From: Myxococcales bacterium
GTDB lineage: Bacteria > Myxococcota_A > Polyangia > Polyangiales > JADJMO01
Assembly: GCA_016709545.1 (NCBI GenBank)
Contig: JADJMO010000021.1
Coordinates: 124,001 to 188,000, forward strand
Direction: 5' to 3'
Length of the DNA stretch: 64,000 bases
Shown here: positions 27,534 to 38,027 of the stretch, piece after piece
Numbering within the stretch: position 1 is the first letter of the stretch
How the letters are laid out: every line of letters begins with the position of its first letter
Translations under genes and position numbers: made by a program
Notes under the pieces: model-generated
The model's input: only the letters and a program-made list of their open reading frames with translations
What the model was told of the DNA's origin: nothing
Database searches by the model: none

Positions 27534-29786
27534 GTGCGCCGCTCCGAGATCGTCCCGTGGGCCCTGATCGGGTGCGCCGTCGTCCTCGGCGCCATCGTGG
27601 TCATCGACCGCGATCGCCCCACCACCAAGGAGCAGGCGTCGCGCGCCGGGCTCCTCCTGCGCGTCTTCCGCCAGGAGGACACGACCCGCATCACCCTCGA
27701 GCGCAAGGGCGAGAAGATCGAGATCGTGCGCCAGGGGGACACCTGGCAGCTCACCTCGCCCCGCGTCTCGCGCACCGAGTTCATCGCCGTCACGGGCCTC
27801 CTCAACACCCTGCAGGGCGCCCGCAGCGAGCGCGCCCTCGGCCAGGTCACCCCGAGCGAGCGCGCCGCGTTCGGCCTCGATGCCCCGCGGGTCAAGTGCG
27901 AGATCGCCATGAAGGGCGTCACGCTCAAGCTCGCGCTCGGTGGGCCGGCGACGGGCGGCGGCGCCGACGCGGGTGCGGGCGGCTCCGCCTACCTCGAGGT
28001 CGCGCCGTACGGCGACGAGAAGGGCGGCGTGTACGTCGTCGGCGCCGACGTGGCGGCGGTGCTCGACCGCGGCGCCGACGTCTACCGCGACCCTTCGCTG
28101 GTCGGCGGCACCATGTCGACCACGCTGAGCCGCATCGCGGTCAAGGGCTCCGTCGAGCTCACCCGCGCGCCGCACGGCACCTGGCGCCTGCCGAGCGGGC
28201 TGCGCGCCGACATCGACGTGGTCGACGGCCTCTTCAAGACCCTCGCCGATCTCAAGGCCGACCCGTTCGTCGACGACGCCACGCCGGTCGGCACCGGGTT
28301 CCTCGAGGCGAGCCTCGGCAATGGCAGCCGCCTCGAGCTCGCGTTCGGCGGCCCGTGTCCCGTGCAGCCCGACAAGCTCGTCGTCGTGCAGCTGCGCGTC
28401 CCGCTCAAGATCACCGGCTGCGTGCCCAAGCTCGTCGTCGAGCGGCTCGCGCTGTCCGAGGCGTCGTACGTGGACGGGCACGCGCTCGGCCTGCTCTACG
28501 GTAACGACACCGCCAAGATCGCCGAGATCGAGCTGCTCACCCTCGAGGCGGGCGGCAAGAAGACCCTCGACGCCGAGCGGCGCCTCGACGGCCTGCACCT
28601 GCGCGTGCCGGTCGACGAGCAGGTCGACAAGGAGGCCGCCGACCGCTTCCTCGTGCGCCTCGCGCGCATCACGGGCACGGTCGTGTCGCCCGCGCCGACC
28701 GATCTCGTGGGGATCGGTCTCTCGCCGGTCGCCGGTCGCCTCGTCGTGCGCCGCAAGGTCGACCGGATCTCGATGGGCCCGCTCGCGGCGCCCGACGCGG
28801 GCGGTGAGTCGTGGGACCAGGTCGTCGAGATCGGCACCCCGGTCGAGGAGGCCAAGGTCAAGGTGGTCTACCTGCGCCGCGGCGACGACGGCGCCATCCT
28901 GCGGGTGCCCGCCGAGGCCGCGGAGCTCCTGCGCGGCAGCGCGATCTACGAGCTGCGCAACCCGAACCTGCTCTCCGGGATCGACGCGCAGGGGATCACC
29001 CGCGTCGAGGTCAAGGCGCAGACCGCGTGGACCCTCGTCAAGAAAGAGAGCGTCTTCCAGATCGAGAGCCCGCCGGGCCTCGGCGCCGACGGCGGCATGG
29101 CCGCGGAGCTCGTGAAGGGGCTCGTCTCGCTCACGTGTCTCCGCTGGGTCGACGGCAAGGGCGACGACCCGGCCTATGGGTTCGCCACGCCGAGCGCCTC
29201 GATCACGCTGACCGCCACGCCGAAGATCGGGGTCGACGCGGGCGCGCCGGTCGGGCCCACGATCCTGGAGTTCGGTGGTCCGAGCACGGAGGGCGGCGTG
29301 TTCGCGCACGTGAAGGGGCAGGAGTCGGTGTGCGTCCTCTCGGAGGCCACGCGCGATCTCGCCCTCCGTCCGCCCGTCGACCGGTCCATCGTCGCGTTCG
29401 ACGCCACGACCGCTCCGCGCATCGTCCTCACGAAGGGGACAGCCACGCGCACCCTCCTGTTCTCCGACGCGACCAAGGCCTGGCGCGACGGCGGCGACGC
29501 CGGCATCAGCGCCGATCCGCTCGCGCGCAAGGCCGCCGACCTGCTCGTGGGCATGCGGGCCGAGGGCCTCGCCCACCTCGGCGCCGCCGGCAAGGACGAG
29601 GGCTTCGATGCGCCGCTCCTGGTCGTCGAGGGCTTCGACGCGGCGGGCAAGCGCACCAAGCGCCTGGTCGTCGGCGCGGCCGGCAAGCTCGAGAAGGTGC
29701 CCGTCTACTGGGTGCGCATCGACGGGGTCGAGGCGACCTACGGGGTCTTGCGCGACGAGATCGACAAGCTCTCCATGACGCTCTGA
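27534..29786 (+). CDS. DUF4340 domain protein
   Basis: A 750-residue protein starting at GTG 27534 behind AGGGAGGACGGA. One N-terminal membrane helix (IVPWALIGCAVVLGAIVVI) anchors it. The rest has several DUF4340-type blocks: an ITLERKGEKIEIVRQGDTWQ start, TRAPHGTWRLPSGLRADIDV, VKAQTAWTLVKKESVFQIES and ILTKG-like repeats. In other bacteria DUF4340 proteins are often encoded next to GldG-type ABC transporters; here no such gene is adjacent. It is probably in the cytoplasmic membrane with a large outer domain. Its end overlaps the convergent TetR gene by 49 bp. Confidence 0.85.
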   Translation: MRRSEIVPWALIGCAVVLGAIVVIDRDRPTTKEQASRAGLLLRVFRQEDTTRITLERKGEKIEIVRQGDTWQLTSPRVSRTEFIAVTGLLNTLQGARSERALGQVTPSERAAFGLDAPRVKCEIAMKGVTLKLALGGPATGGGADAGAGGSAYLEVAPYGDEKGGVYVVGADVAAVLDRGADVYRDPSLVGGTMSTTLSRIAVKGSVELTRAPHGTWRLPSGLRADIDVVDGLFKTLADLKADPFVDDATPVGTGFLEASLGNGSRLELAFGGPCPVQPDKLVVVQLRVPLKITGCVPKLVVERLALSEASYVDGHALGLLYGNDTAKIAEIELLTLEAGGKKTLDAERRLDGLHLRVPVDEQVDKEAADRFLVRLARITGTVVSPAPTDLVGIGLSPVAGRLVVRRKVDRISMGPLAAPDAGGESWDQVVEIGTPVEEAKVKVVYLRRGDDGAILRVPAEAAELLRGSAIYELRNPNLLSGIDAQGITRVEVKAQTAWTLVKKESVFQIESPPGLGADGGMAAELVKGLVSLTCLRWVDGKGDDPAYGFATPSASITLTATPKIGVDAGAPVGPTILEFGGPSTEGGVFAHVKGQESVCVLSEATRDLALRPPVDRSIVAFDATTAPRIVLTKGTATRTLLFSDATKAWRDGGDAGISADPLARKAADLLVGMRAEGLAHLGAAGKDEGFDAPLLVVEGFDAAGKRTKRLVVGAAGKLEKVPVYWVRIDGVEATYGVLRDEIDKLSMTL

Positions 29787-30406
29787 TCGGCGGCGGCCCG
29801 GGGCCCGATCGCGCGGAACAGCATCGTGATGAGCGCGTCGGTGAACGCTGGGCCCTCGGGCAAGCCCGCTACGACGGGCATGTGGTTGCCGGCGATGCGC
29901 CGCATGATCTGGGGCACGAACCCGAGCCCTGCGGTGCACATCAAGGCGAAGGGCAGCGGGATCGAAGGGTCGATCTCGCCGCGCTCGAAGCCGTCGGCGA
30001 GCGTGCGCAGCACCATCGGGAGGTGCCCGCGCTGGAACCGCTCGACGATGCGGTCGAGCCGCGTGGAGCTCACGAGGGCCTCGCGCACGATGAGGCGCAC
30101 CACCTCGATCTCCTCGTCGCTCGCGCTGCCGATGTGCGCGAACGCGTCGCGCAGCCGCTCGCGCGCGGGCACGGTGGGCCGGTCGAAGATGGCCTCGAGC
30201 TGGTGCAGGAGCTTGCCGTAGGTCTCCTCGACGACGGCGAGGAACAGGTCGTCCTTGGTGGGGAAGTAGTAGTAGATCATGCCGATCGACGTGCCCGCGT
30301 CGGCGGCGATGGTGCGCAGCGACGCGCCGTCGACCCCCTCGGTGAGGAAGCGCGCGCGGGCGGCGTGCACGATGCGCGGGGCGATGTCGCTGCGGGGGCG
30401 GGCCAT
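29738..30406 (-). CDS. TetR/AcrR family regulator
   Basis: A 222-residue repressor. The N-terminal HTH is clear (IVHAARARFLTEGVDGASL, IAADAGTSIGMIYYYFPTKD), followed by a ligand-binding helical domain. It is the last gene of the exporter operon at 31.5-33.2 kb; its ATG overlaps the permease stop (TGATG). Autoregulation is likely because a palindrome of TetR-operator type covers the first start codon of the operon (33196-33213). Confidence 0.92.
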   Translation of the reverse strand: MARPRSDIAPRIVHAARARFLTEGVDGASLRTIAADAGTSIGMIYYYFPTKDDLFLAVVEETYGKLLHQLEAIFDRPTVPARERLRDAFAHIGSASDEEIEVVRLIVREALVSSTRLDRIVERFQRGHLPMVLRTLADGFERGEIDPSIPLPFALMCTAGLGFVPQIMRRIAGNHMPVVAGLPEGPAFTDALITMLFRAIGPRAAADQSVMESLSISSRKTP

Positions 30407-31529
30407 CAGACGAGCTTCTTCCGGAAGCGGAGGGAGGCGAAGGTGACGAGCACGGTCAGGATGACCACGAGCTGCAGGAGCTCGGTGCGCAGATCCTGGA
30501 ACGAAGACCCCTTGAGCACGATGCCGCGCACGATGCGCAGGAAGTGGGTCAGCGGCAAGGCCTGCGAGAGCATCTGGGCGGGCCGCGGCATCGCCTCCCA
30601 CGGGAACATGAACCCGGACAGCAGGATGTTCGGCAGGAGGAAGAAGAACGACATCTGCATGGCCTGCTGCTGGGTCCTGGCGATGGTCGAGAAGAACAGG
30701 CCGACCGCGAGGTTCGCCGCGATGAACACGAAGGCGAGCGCGTAGAGCAGCGGCAGCGAGCCGATCACCGGCACCTGGAACACGAACCACCCCGCGAGCA
30801 GGATGAGGGTCATCTGCACGTAGCCGATGCCCACGTAGGGGATGATCTTGCCGACCACGATCTCGACCGGCTTCACGGGCGAGACGATGAGCTGCTCCAG
30901 GGTGCCGCGCTCGCGCTCGCGGGCGAGGGCCATCGCGGTGAGCATCACCATGGTCATCGTGAGCAGCACGCCGATGAGCCCCGGCACGATGAACACGGCC
31001 GTGCGCAGCTCGGGGTTGTACCAGGTGGCGGGCTCGAGGCTGAGGGGGACCGCGGTCGCCACCCCGCCCGTGCTGCGGGCGATGCGCGCGAGCATCATGG
31101 TCATCGCGCGCGCCGTCACCAGCGAGGCGGCGGTGTTGGTCGCGCTCGCCACCGTCTGCGGGTCGGAGCCGTCGACGACCAGCTGCACCTGGGCGGGGGT
31201 GCCCTTCTGCAGGTCGGAGGCGAACCGGGGCGGCACCACCAGCGCCACCTTGGCGCTGCCCGTGCGCATGGCGCGCTCGATCTCGTCGTAGGAGCGCACC
31301 TCGCCGGCGAGGTCGTAGAACCCGGTGGCGACGAGGGTCCGCGCGAGGTCGCGGGACTGGGCGCTCTGGTCCTGGTCGTAGACCACGAGCGGGATGTGCC
31401 GCACGTCGGTGTTGATGGCGTACCCGAAGAGGAGCAGCTGCAGGACCGGCAGCACGACCATCATGGCGAGGTCATGCGGTCGCGCCGCAGCTGCAGCAGC
31501 TCCTTCCACGCGATGACGAGCGCGCGCAT
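30406..31529 (-). CDS. ABC-2 type exporter permease (frameshifted)
   Basis: A permease of about 373 residues. It starts at ATG 31529, overlapping the ATPase stop by one base, with MRALVIAWKELLQLRRDRMT. The frame then breaks; AMMVVLPVLQLLLFGYAINT continues in a second frame from about 31465, so a C seems lost from a CCC run. The remainder is a typical YhhJ/YbhR-type ABC-2 permease: a large periplasmic loop (VVYDQDQSAQSRDLARTL), then FIVPGLIGVLLTMTMVMLTA, the ARERERGTLEQLIVSP motif, and further membrane helices ending KKLV. It is probably the export channel for small toxic compounds. Confidence 0.88.
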
Positions 31530-32479
31530 CAGTCGGCCCTCGGGGCGTGGTTCTCCTCGGCGCGGACCATGGCGACGAAGGCGTCCTCGACGGTGGCGCG
31601 GGCGGCGCGCACGTTGCTGATCGCGAACGCGCGGAGGAGCTCCCTGGCCAGAGCGGCCGGGTCCCGACCGTTGCGCGTGGCGACGCGGAGCACGTGGCCG
31701 TAGTGGGCGACCTCCTCCACGTCGGGGTGGGCGCGGAGCACGTCGGCCGCCTCGTGCGCGCGGTCGACCTCGAGCTCCACCACCGCGAGCTTGCGGCGCT
31801 CGATGATCTGGTCCGGGGTGCCGCTGTCGAGGAGCTCGCCGTGGAAGATGAACGCGAGCCGGTGGCAGCGCTCGGCCTCGTCCATGTAGTGGGTGGTGAG
31901 GAGCACCGTCGTGCCGCCCGCGGCGATCTCGTGGATGCGCTCCCAGAAGTCCCGGCGGCTCACCGGATCTACGCCCGCGGTCGGCTCGTCGAGGAACAGG
32001 AGCGGCGGCTCGTGGATGGTCGCGCACGCGAGGGCCACGCGCTGCTTCCACCCGCCCGAGAGCGTGCCCGAGAGCTGGTCCTTGCGCGCGGTGAGGCCGG
32101 TCTGCTCGAGGACCGCGCGCACCCGTGCCGCGCGCGTGAGCAGGGGCACGCCGTAGATCCCCGCGTAGAAGCGCAGGTTCTCGGCCACGGTCAGGTCCTC
32201 GTAGAGGCTGAATCGCTGGGTCATGTAGCCGATGCGCTGCTTGATCTTCTCGGACTCGCGCGCGATGTCGTAGCCGACGACGGTGCCCTTGCCGCCGCTC
32301 GGATCGAGGATGCCGCACAGCATGCGGATGGTGGTCGACTTGCCCGCGCCGTTCGGCCCGAGCACGCCGAAGATCTCCCCGCGCCGCACCTCGAGCGAGA
32401 CGTCGCTGACCGCGACGAGGCTCCCGAACCTCCGCGAGAGGTGCTCGGTGCGGATGATCGTCTCGGGCACGGCGTTCAT
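31529..32479 (-). CDS. ABC transporter ATP-binding protein
   Basis: A 316-residue ATPase with Walker A GPNGAGKSTTIRML, signature LSGGWKQRVALA, Walker B LLFLDEPTAGVDPVS and H-loop TTHYMDEAERC. The C-terminal ~90 residues are the regulatory extension of the CcmA/NodI/YbhF group. It overlaps the adaptor gene by 4 bp (ATGA) and the permease gene by 1 bp (TGATG), so the three are one translational unit. It supplies energy for the ABC-2 export system. Confidence 0.94.
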   Translation of the reverse strand: MNAVPETIIRTEHLSRRFGSLVAVSDVSLEVRRGEIFGVLGPNGAGKSTTIRMLCGILDPSGGKGTVVGYDIARESEKIKQRIGYMTQRFSLYEDLTVAENLRFYAGIYGVPLLTRAARVRAVLEQTGLTARKDQLSGTLSGGWKQRVALACATIHEPPLLFLDEPTAGVDPVSRRDFWERIHEIAAGGTTVLLTTHYMDEAERCHRLAFIFHGELLDSGTPDQIIERRKLAVVELEVDRAHEAADVLRAHPDVEEVAHYGHVLRVATRNGRDPAALARELLRAFAISNVRAARATVEDAFVAMVRAEENHAPRAD

Positions 32480-33202
32480 CGCGCGATCTCGACGAAGCCG
32501 GGGACCCCGGCGTGCAGCTCGAGGCTCGGGTCGTCGACGCGCACGCGCACGCGGACGACGAGGTTCGCGCGCTCCTTCTCGCTGAACAGGAAGCGCGGGG
32601 TGAACTCGGTGCGCGGGGAGATCCACTCCACCTTGCCGGTCCAGCCCTTGGTCGCCGCGTCCACCCGCAGCGTCGCGGTGTTGCCGACCTTGATGCCGCC
32701 GAGGTCCTTCTGCGGGACGAACACGTCCACGTAGGGGTGGCTCGTGTCGGCGATGGTCGCGACCGGCGTGCCGACCCCCGCGAGCTCGCCGGGATCGACG
32801 TGCACGTCGAGGACGGTGCCGCCGATGAGGGTCTTGGCGACGTAGCGCTTGATCTTCTCGTCGGCGAGGGTGACCGAGGCTGAGCGCCCCGACGTCCTCC
32901 TTGCGGGCGCCGGCCTCGAGCAAGACCAGGTCGGCCTGGGCCACGTCGACCTCGCCGGCGCGGGCCGCGCGCGCGAGCGTCTCGAGCCGATCGTCGAGCG
33001 TCGCGAGCACGTCGCCCTTCTTGACGGTGTCGCCGCGGTGGATCGACACGGCGAGCACGGTCCCGGCGGCCTCGAACGAGACCACGCGCTCGTCGTACTC
33101 GACGACGCCCTGGAAGCCGGGCGGGGTGGGGGGCGGACGGTGGCAGCCGGCCGTGGACAGCAGGAACGCGGCAGCGAGGGCCGCTACGGCATTCTTTATC
33201 AT
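32476..33202 (-). CDS. HlyD-type periplasmic adaptor (frameshifted, short)
   Basis: Starts at ATG 33202 with MIKNAVAALAAAFLLSTAGC (lipobox). It has the first half of the lipoyl domain (GFQGVVEYDERVVSFEAAG, DTVKKGDVLATLDD), then a frameshift near 32885, then DEKIKRYVAKTLIGGTVLD, VHVDPGELAGVGTPVATIAD and a beta-barrel tail ending VPGFVEIAR. In YbhG-type adaptors about 75-100 residues of coiled coil stand between the two lipoyl halves; here only EAGARKEDVGALSASV remains. So either this adaptor has no hairpin or a deletion removed it. It is the first gene of the exporter operon. Confidence 0.8.
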
Positions 33203-33213
33203 GCGACTGATAA
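33196..33213. promoter_or_regulatory. Probable TetR operator
   Basis: TTATCA at 33196-33201 and TGATAA at 33208-33213 form a perfect inverted repeat with a 6-base spacer. It covers the start codon of the adaptor gene and lies in an AT-rich island of a G+C-rich region. The TetR gene at the end of the same operon is the obvious candidate to bind it. The binding itself is inferred. Confidence 0.6.
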
Positions 33214-33276
33214 TAGTCCGGGACGCACGGCTGACAAGGCCGCCGGGCCAGAAACGCCTGCGAAATCTTTTCGCGG

Positions 33277-34507
33277 TCAGCCCTTCGCGGCCTCGAGGGC
33301 CTGCTTCAGGTCGGCCGCGAGGTCGCGCCAGTACTCGACCCCGACGCTCAGCCGCACGAGCCCCTCGGTCACGCCGCCGAGGCGCAGGTCGTCGTCGGAC
33401 ATCTCGGAGGCGGTCGTCGTGCGGGTGGACGCGAGGGACTCCACGCCGCCGAGCGACACCGCGAGCCGCACCAACTTCAGCGCGTTCAGGAACCTGAAGG
33501 CGGCCGCGCGCCCGCCCCGCAGCTCGAGGGCGATCATCGAACCGGGCGCGCGACACTGCGCCGCGAAGATGCGCGCCTGCTCGCCGGTGAACAGCGTCGG
33601 GTAGTGCACGCGCTCCACCATCGGGTGCGACTTGAGGCCGGCCACGAGCTTGGTCGCGTTCTTCGACTGCTTGGTCATGCGGAGCCACAGGGTGGCCATG
33701 CTCCGCTGCAGCATCCACGCGGTGAACGGCTCGCAGATGGTGCCGAGGAACGCGCGCGTCGCCTTCACCTGCGCGGTGAGTTCGGGGGTCTTCGTGGTGA
33801 TGGCTCCGGCGACCAGGTCGCTGTGGCCGCCGAGGAACTTCGTGGCCGAGTAGATGACGATGTCGGCGCCGCGACGAGCGGCGACTGGAACACCGGCCCG
33901 AGGAACGTGTTGTCCACGAGCAGCGGCACGTGGCGATCGGGAATCGTGCGGTCGATCCGCGCGCGCATCGCCGCGAGGTCGATCATCTCGAGGGTCGGGT
34001 TGGCCGGGGTCTCGAGGTAGACCACGGCGAGCGCCTCGGCGTGCGCGGCCAGCGCCTCCTCCCATCCGCCTCGTCCACCGCCACGGCCTCCACCCGAACT
34101 CCGGCAGCATGTGCCGGAAGAAGTGGTCGGTGCCGCCGTAGACCGGGCGCTGGTAGAGGAGCGTGGTGCCCGGGCGCACCAGGGTCAGCATGGTCGTCGT
34201 GATCGCCGACATGCCGCTGGTGAACGCCGCTGCGGCCGTGGGCGCCCCGCTCCACGCCGCGCAGCGAGTCCTCGAACATCTCGGCGTTGGGGTGGTTGAG
34301 GCGCGCGTAGATCAGGCTGTGCACCTCGCCGGGCAGGGCCGCGGTCTTGCCGAGCGCGATCTCGAAGTGCCGCGCCGCCTGCTCCGCCGTGGGGAAGCAA
34401 TACGTGGACACCGGATAGATCGGCGGGCGCACCGCCATCACGCTGAGCGACGGATCGAAGCCCTCGGAGATCGACGTGGTCTGCGGGTGGAGGCGGGGAG
34501 TGGTCAT
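33277..34507 (-). CDS. Cys/Met metabolism PLP-dependent enzyme (multiple frameshifts)
   Basis: The family is that of cystathionine gamma-synthase/gamma-lyase. In order: RPPIYPVSTYCFPTAEQAAR, SLIYARLNHPNAEMFEDSL, then TSGMSAITTTMLTLVRPGT, YQRPVYGGTDHFF, VVYLETPANPTLEMIDLAAM, VDNTFLGPVFQSP, the PLP-lysine motif YSATKFLGGHSDLVAG, and GVESLASTRTTTASEM near the end. These blocks lie in three different frames, so about four single-base shifts occur (near 34245, 34090, 34060 and 33870). The rest of the gene is conserved, which speaks for sequence errors. If intact it would make or break C-S bonds of homocysteine, cystathionine or methionine; which reaction is not clear. Confidence 0.82.
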
Positions 34508-34608
34508 GGCAAGGTCGAGCTAGCCCCACGCCTTGCGTGCCGACAGTCTCACCGCGGCACACCTCCACCGCCTTGCGTTCACCCGCGCCGGATTGCTCCC
34601 ATCGAGGC

Positions 34609-35239
34609 ATGAACTCGCGCACGCTCATCCTCGCGCTGTCGACGTTCCTGCTCGCCACCGGCACGGCCTCGGCCAAGACCATCATCAAGGACCCGAACCC
34701 CGAAGTACAGCGTCGAGATCGAACCCAAGCTGAACCTCGCCTACTTCGGCGTGTATCGGTACGGCGGCAACGGCTGGGGCCCGGGCGTGCGCTTCTCGAT
34801 CCCCCTCATGAGCCCCGGGTTCATCAAGACCATCAACAACTCGGTGGGCATCAGCTTCGGCGCCGACTTCGTTCGCTACGAGGGCTACTACTACAACTGG
34901 TGCGACCCGAAGCGGTGTCCGGGCTACTACAACGGCTACGACGCCTCGTTCTGGTCGCTGCACCTCCCGGTGGCGATGCAGTGGAACTTCTGGCTCACCG
35001 AGAAGTTCAGCGTGTTCGGCGAACCCGGCGTCACGCTGCGCAAGTCGTTCTATCGCGACGACCCCTACTTCAACCAGTACTGCGACCCCCGCGCCACCAA
35101 CTGCAGCTCACGCGGGTCGACGGATCTCTACTTCACGTTCTTCGTCGGGGGGCGCTTCCACTTCAGCGACAACCTGGCGCTCACGCTGCGCCTCGGACAC
35201 CCGATCGACTTCTCGGCCGGGCTCTCGATCTTCCTCTGA
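34609..35239 (+). CDS. Outer-membrane beta-barrel-like protein (frameshifted)
   Basis: Starts at ATG 34609 with a signal peptide (MNSRTLILALSTFLLATGTASA). One base is missing or extra near 34705; the frame resumes with KYSVEIEPKLNLAYFGVYRY. The mature ~180 residues alternate polar and aromatic/hydrophobic residues (GPGVRFSIPLMSPGFIKTIN, VGISFGADFVRYEGYYYNW, LYFTFFVGGRFHFSDNLALT) and end in Phe-Leu, as in outer-membrane barrels. Four cysteines lie in loops. No family recognised beyond that. Confidence 0.7.
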
Positions 35240-35252
35240 TACGTTCCGCGCC

Positions 35253-36526
35253 ATGAGTCGGCGGTCCGGCTTCGTGCTCGCCCAGATCCTCCACGATCTG
35301 CGCGCGGGCATGCTCGTCGGGCCGGCGCTGATCACCGTGACCTTCGGCCTGCTCGGGGCGCTGGTCGTGAGGCTCGAACGCGGCTCGTCACCGCCGGCCT
35401 GGATTCCTCCCCTCGACACCGCGAGCGCCCAGGTGGTGCTGGGCACGATCGCCGGCTCCATGATGACGGTCGTCTCGATCACCTACTCGGTGCTCCTGAT
35501 GGCGCTGTCGATGGCGTCGATGCAGTTCTCGCCGCGGATCCTGGTCGGGTTCCTCCGCGATCGCGCGAGCCAGTCCACGCTGGGTCTGTTCCTCGGCACG
35601 TTCCTCTACTCGCTCGTGGTGCTGCGCGCCGTGCACGGAGACCCGCAGGCCTACTCGGCGCCGGTGGCGGTCGTCGTCGCGGTCGCCCTGGCGTTCGTCT
35701 CGCTGACCAGCCTGGTCCTCTTCATCAGCCGCATCGCGCAGGGCATACAGGCCAACCACATCGCCGACCGCATCGCCCACGAGACCCGCGCGATCATGGA
35801 CGAGGTGCTCGTCGGCGCGGTGGACGAGCCGCCGGTGGACCGATTGCTCCCTCCCTCGGATTGCCAGGTCGTGCCGGCGTTGCGGTCTGGCTACGTGCAG
35901 CTCGTGGACTACGACCGACTCCTGGCGGTCGCCGACCGCCACCGCGTGACCCTGACCATCGTCAAAGCCCCGGGGGAGTACGTCGTCGAGGGGACGCCGC
36001 TCGCGACGGTCGACGGCGCCGAGGTCTCCTCGAAGGACATCGACGAGGGGTTCGATCTCGGTCCGATCCGGACGATGCAGCAGGATGTGGAGTACGGCCT
36101 GCGGCAGATCGTCGACATCGCACTCAAGGCGATCTCACCCGCGGTCAACGACCCGAGCACGTGTGTCACTTGCATCGACAACCTCACGAGCCTCCTCGCG
36201 TACGCGGCCTCCCGCAACGACCCGGTGACCACGCGCGAGGGGCTGGCCGGCGGCCGACTGCGCATGGCGCGTTCGAGCTTCCGGCGCCTGGTGGACATGT
36301 GCTTCCACCAGATCCGGCAGTACGGGCACGGTGACCTGGCGGTCGGGCTGCGCCTCGCCCGTGCCCTCACGGATCTGGCGCAGGTGACCGAGCGACCCTC
36401 CGCCGCGCCGACCTGCTGCGTCACGCGCGGCTGCTGGAGGCGAGTCTCGCCGACCACTTCCAGCCCGACGAGCGGTTCGAGCTCGATCGGAGGCTCGGCG
36501 AGCTGCGGCGCTCCCTCGAACCATGA
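35253..36526 (+). CDS. DUF2254 family membrane protein (frameshifted near end)
   Basis: About 424 residues. The N-terminal half has four membrane helices (MLVGPALITVTFGLLGALVV, VVLGTIAGSMMTVVSITYSV, STLGLFLGTFLYSLVVLRAV, VAVVVAVALAFVSLTSLVLF). The C-terminal half is soluble with conserved QDVEYGLRQIVDIALKAISP and AVNDPSTCVTCIDNL, the DUF2254 core. The main frame diverges near 36395; a shifted frame gives DLLRHARLLEASLADHF and ends at TGA 36524-36526, four bases before the next gene's stop, which fits gene spacing here. Function unknown. Confidence 0.85.
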
Positions 36527-36530
36527 GCCC

Positions 36531-37935
36531 TCATGGGGCGAGGCGGTTCGGTCGGCCCGGGGTCGAGCGTCCGTCGGCGTCCCAGCCGAAGGCGGCCGCG
36601 TCGTCGTCCGGGACGTCCAGCGCCCGCCGCCCGCGCGAGGCGCTCTTGGTGGTGCTGACGCGGGGGAGCTTCGAGATCAGCGACCCATCGCGCTCGAGGA
36701 GCGCGACGTCAGAGGTGAGCTTGAGCGTCGGTACGACCGCGATTGGCGTGCCCACCGCCGGCGTCTGGTCGCCGGCGAGGCCCGCCTTGAAGCCGACGCC
36801 CACGACGAGCGCGAGACCACCCGGCGGCACGATCAGCGAGGGCAGCGGGACCCGCTCGACGCCGTCGAGCACCAAGAGGTCGAGCAGATCGACGGGGTCG
36901 GCGCCGTCGTTGCCGAGCTCGATCCAGCGCTGCGTGGCGGCCCCGGAGGGCGGGCGCGCGAGCACCTCGTTCACGACCACGTGGCGCCGCCTCGGGGCCG
37001 TCGTGAGCGTGCGGTCGACCGCGTGGTCCTCGTCGCCGCGCACCACGCCACGGATCGCGAACGCCTGCGCGGGCAAGAGACCACGCACGACCCAGCGCGC
37101 CCCTGGCGCGAGGGGTGAGAACGCGGCGTGTCCGCCCACGAGGCCCAGGAACGCCCCGGCCGGCTCCTGCCCGAGGAACGTGACGCGATCGTCGTCGATG
37201 CGCGCGCGAGCCCGGCGCGATCGCCGTCCACTCGTCCGAGCACCCGGGCGGCGCCCTCGGCAGGCGATCCTCGACCACGAGCGGCGCCGGATCGAGCGCG
37301 ACGCCGCCGAGCAGCGGCGGCGCGACGAACACGCCCTCGCTCTCCGGCGCCTCGATCTCGAGGCACGGGACGTCCGCGCGGGCGTGCACCACGGCCTCGT
37401 GGAGCGCGCCGTCGGTGTCGAGCCACTCGGTGGTCGCGGGCACCGCTGGGAGCTCCCCGCTGACGCAGTACGTGACGGGCGCCCCTGGCAGCACGGCGCC
37501 GACGAGCGGGTGCAACCGGGGCAGGGGCGGAGCCCCTTCGACACGGAGGGCGGTCACGTGCGGCGGGCGCGCGGGCAACGTCGTGATCAGCGTGTAGCCG
37601 CCGGCGGGCACCACCCGGACGGGCTGCACGACCAGCGCTCCCGGGACGGGCACCACCGTCACCGGTGTCTCTCTCGCCTTCTGCGCGGCCGTGGGGCGGC
37701 CCTTCGCGAACGCCTCGGCCGTCGCGTCGTCGACCGCGCCCGCGACGAGCGCCACCCGTACGGTCCCGGCGTCGACGGAGAGCGCACCGGTCAGGCGGAT
37801 GGTCAGTCGAAACGATGGAGCGAGATCGGTCGGCTCGACCTTCTCGACGGTCACGGGCTGGTAGCCGCGGGGGGGCTGGTAGGTGGTCGGGTCGCAAGCG
37901 GTGAGGGTGGAGAGGAGGAGCAGGCAGCGGCGCAT
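36531..37935 (-). CDS. Lipoprotein with lamin-tail-like C-terminus (frameshifted)
   Basis: Starts MRRCLLLLSTLTAC (lipobox). About 240 residues of beta-rich, Pro/Val-rich sequence follow (FRLTIRLTGALSVDAGTVRV, VVPAGGYTLITTLP, ADVPCLEIEAPESEGVFVAP). One base is lost near 37212, after SDEWTAIAPG, and RIDDDRVTFLGQEPAGAFL continues. The last ~120 residues resemble a lamin-tail domain (VVVNEVLARPPSGAATQRWI, ELGNDGADPVDLLDLLV, LIVPPGGLALVVG). Such surface lipoproteins are common in Myxococcota; function unknown. Confidence 0.75.
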
Positions 37936-38027
37936 GTAGAGGGGTCGGCACGACTGCCGCCCGAGTTGCTTGTGTGCTTGAATCGATGCCGGCGCTCGCG
38001 CGTCTCTCTCCAGGATTGGTGGTCAGG

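Noticed and set aside
31460..31480. Programmed frameshifting in the permease gene
   Set aside because: No slippery heptamer or downstream structure was seen, and similar shifts in many unrelated genes point to sequence errors.
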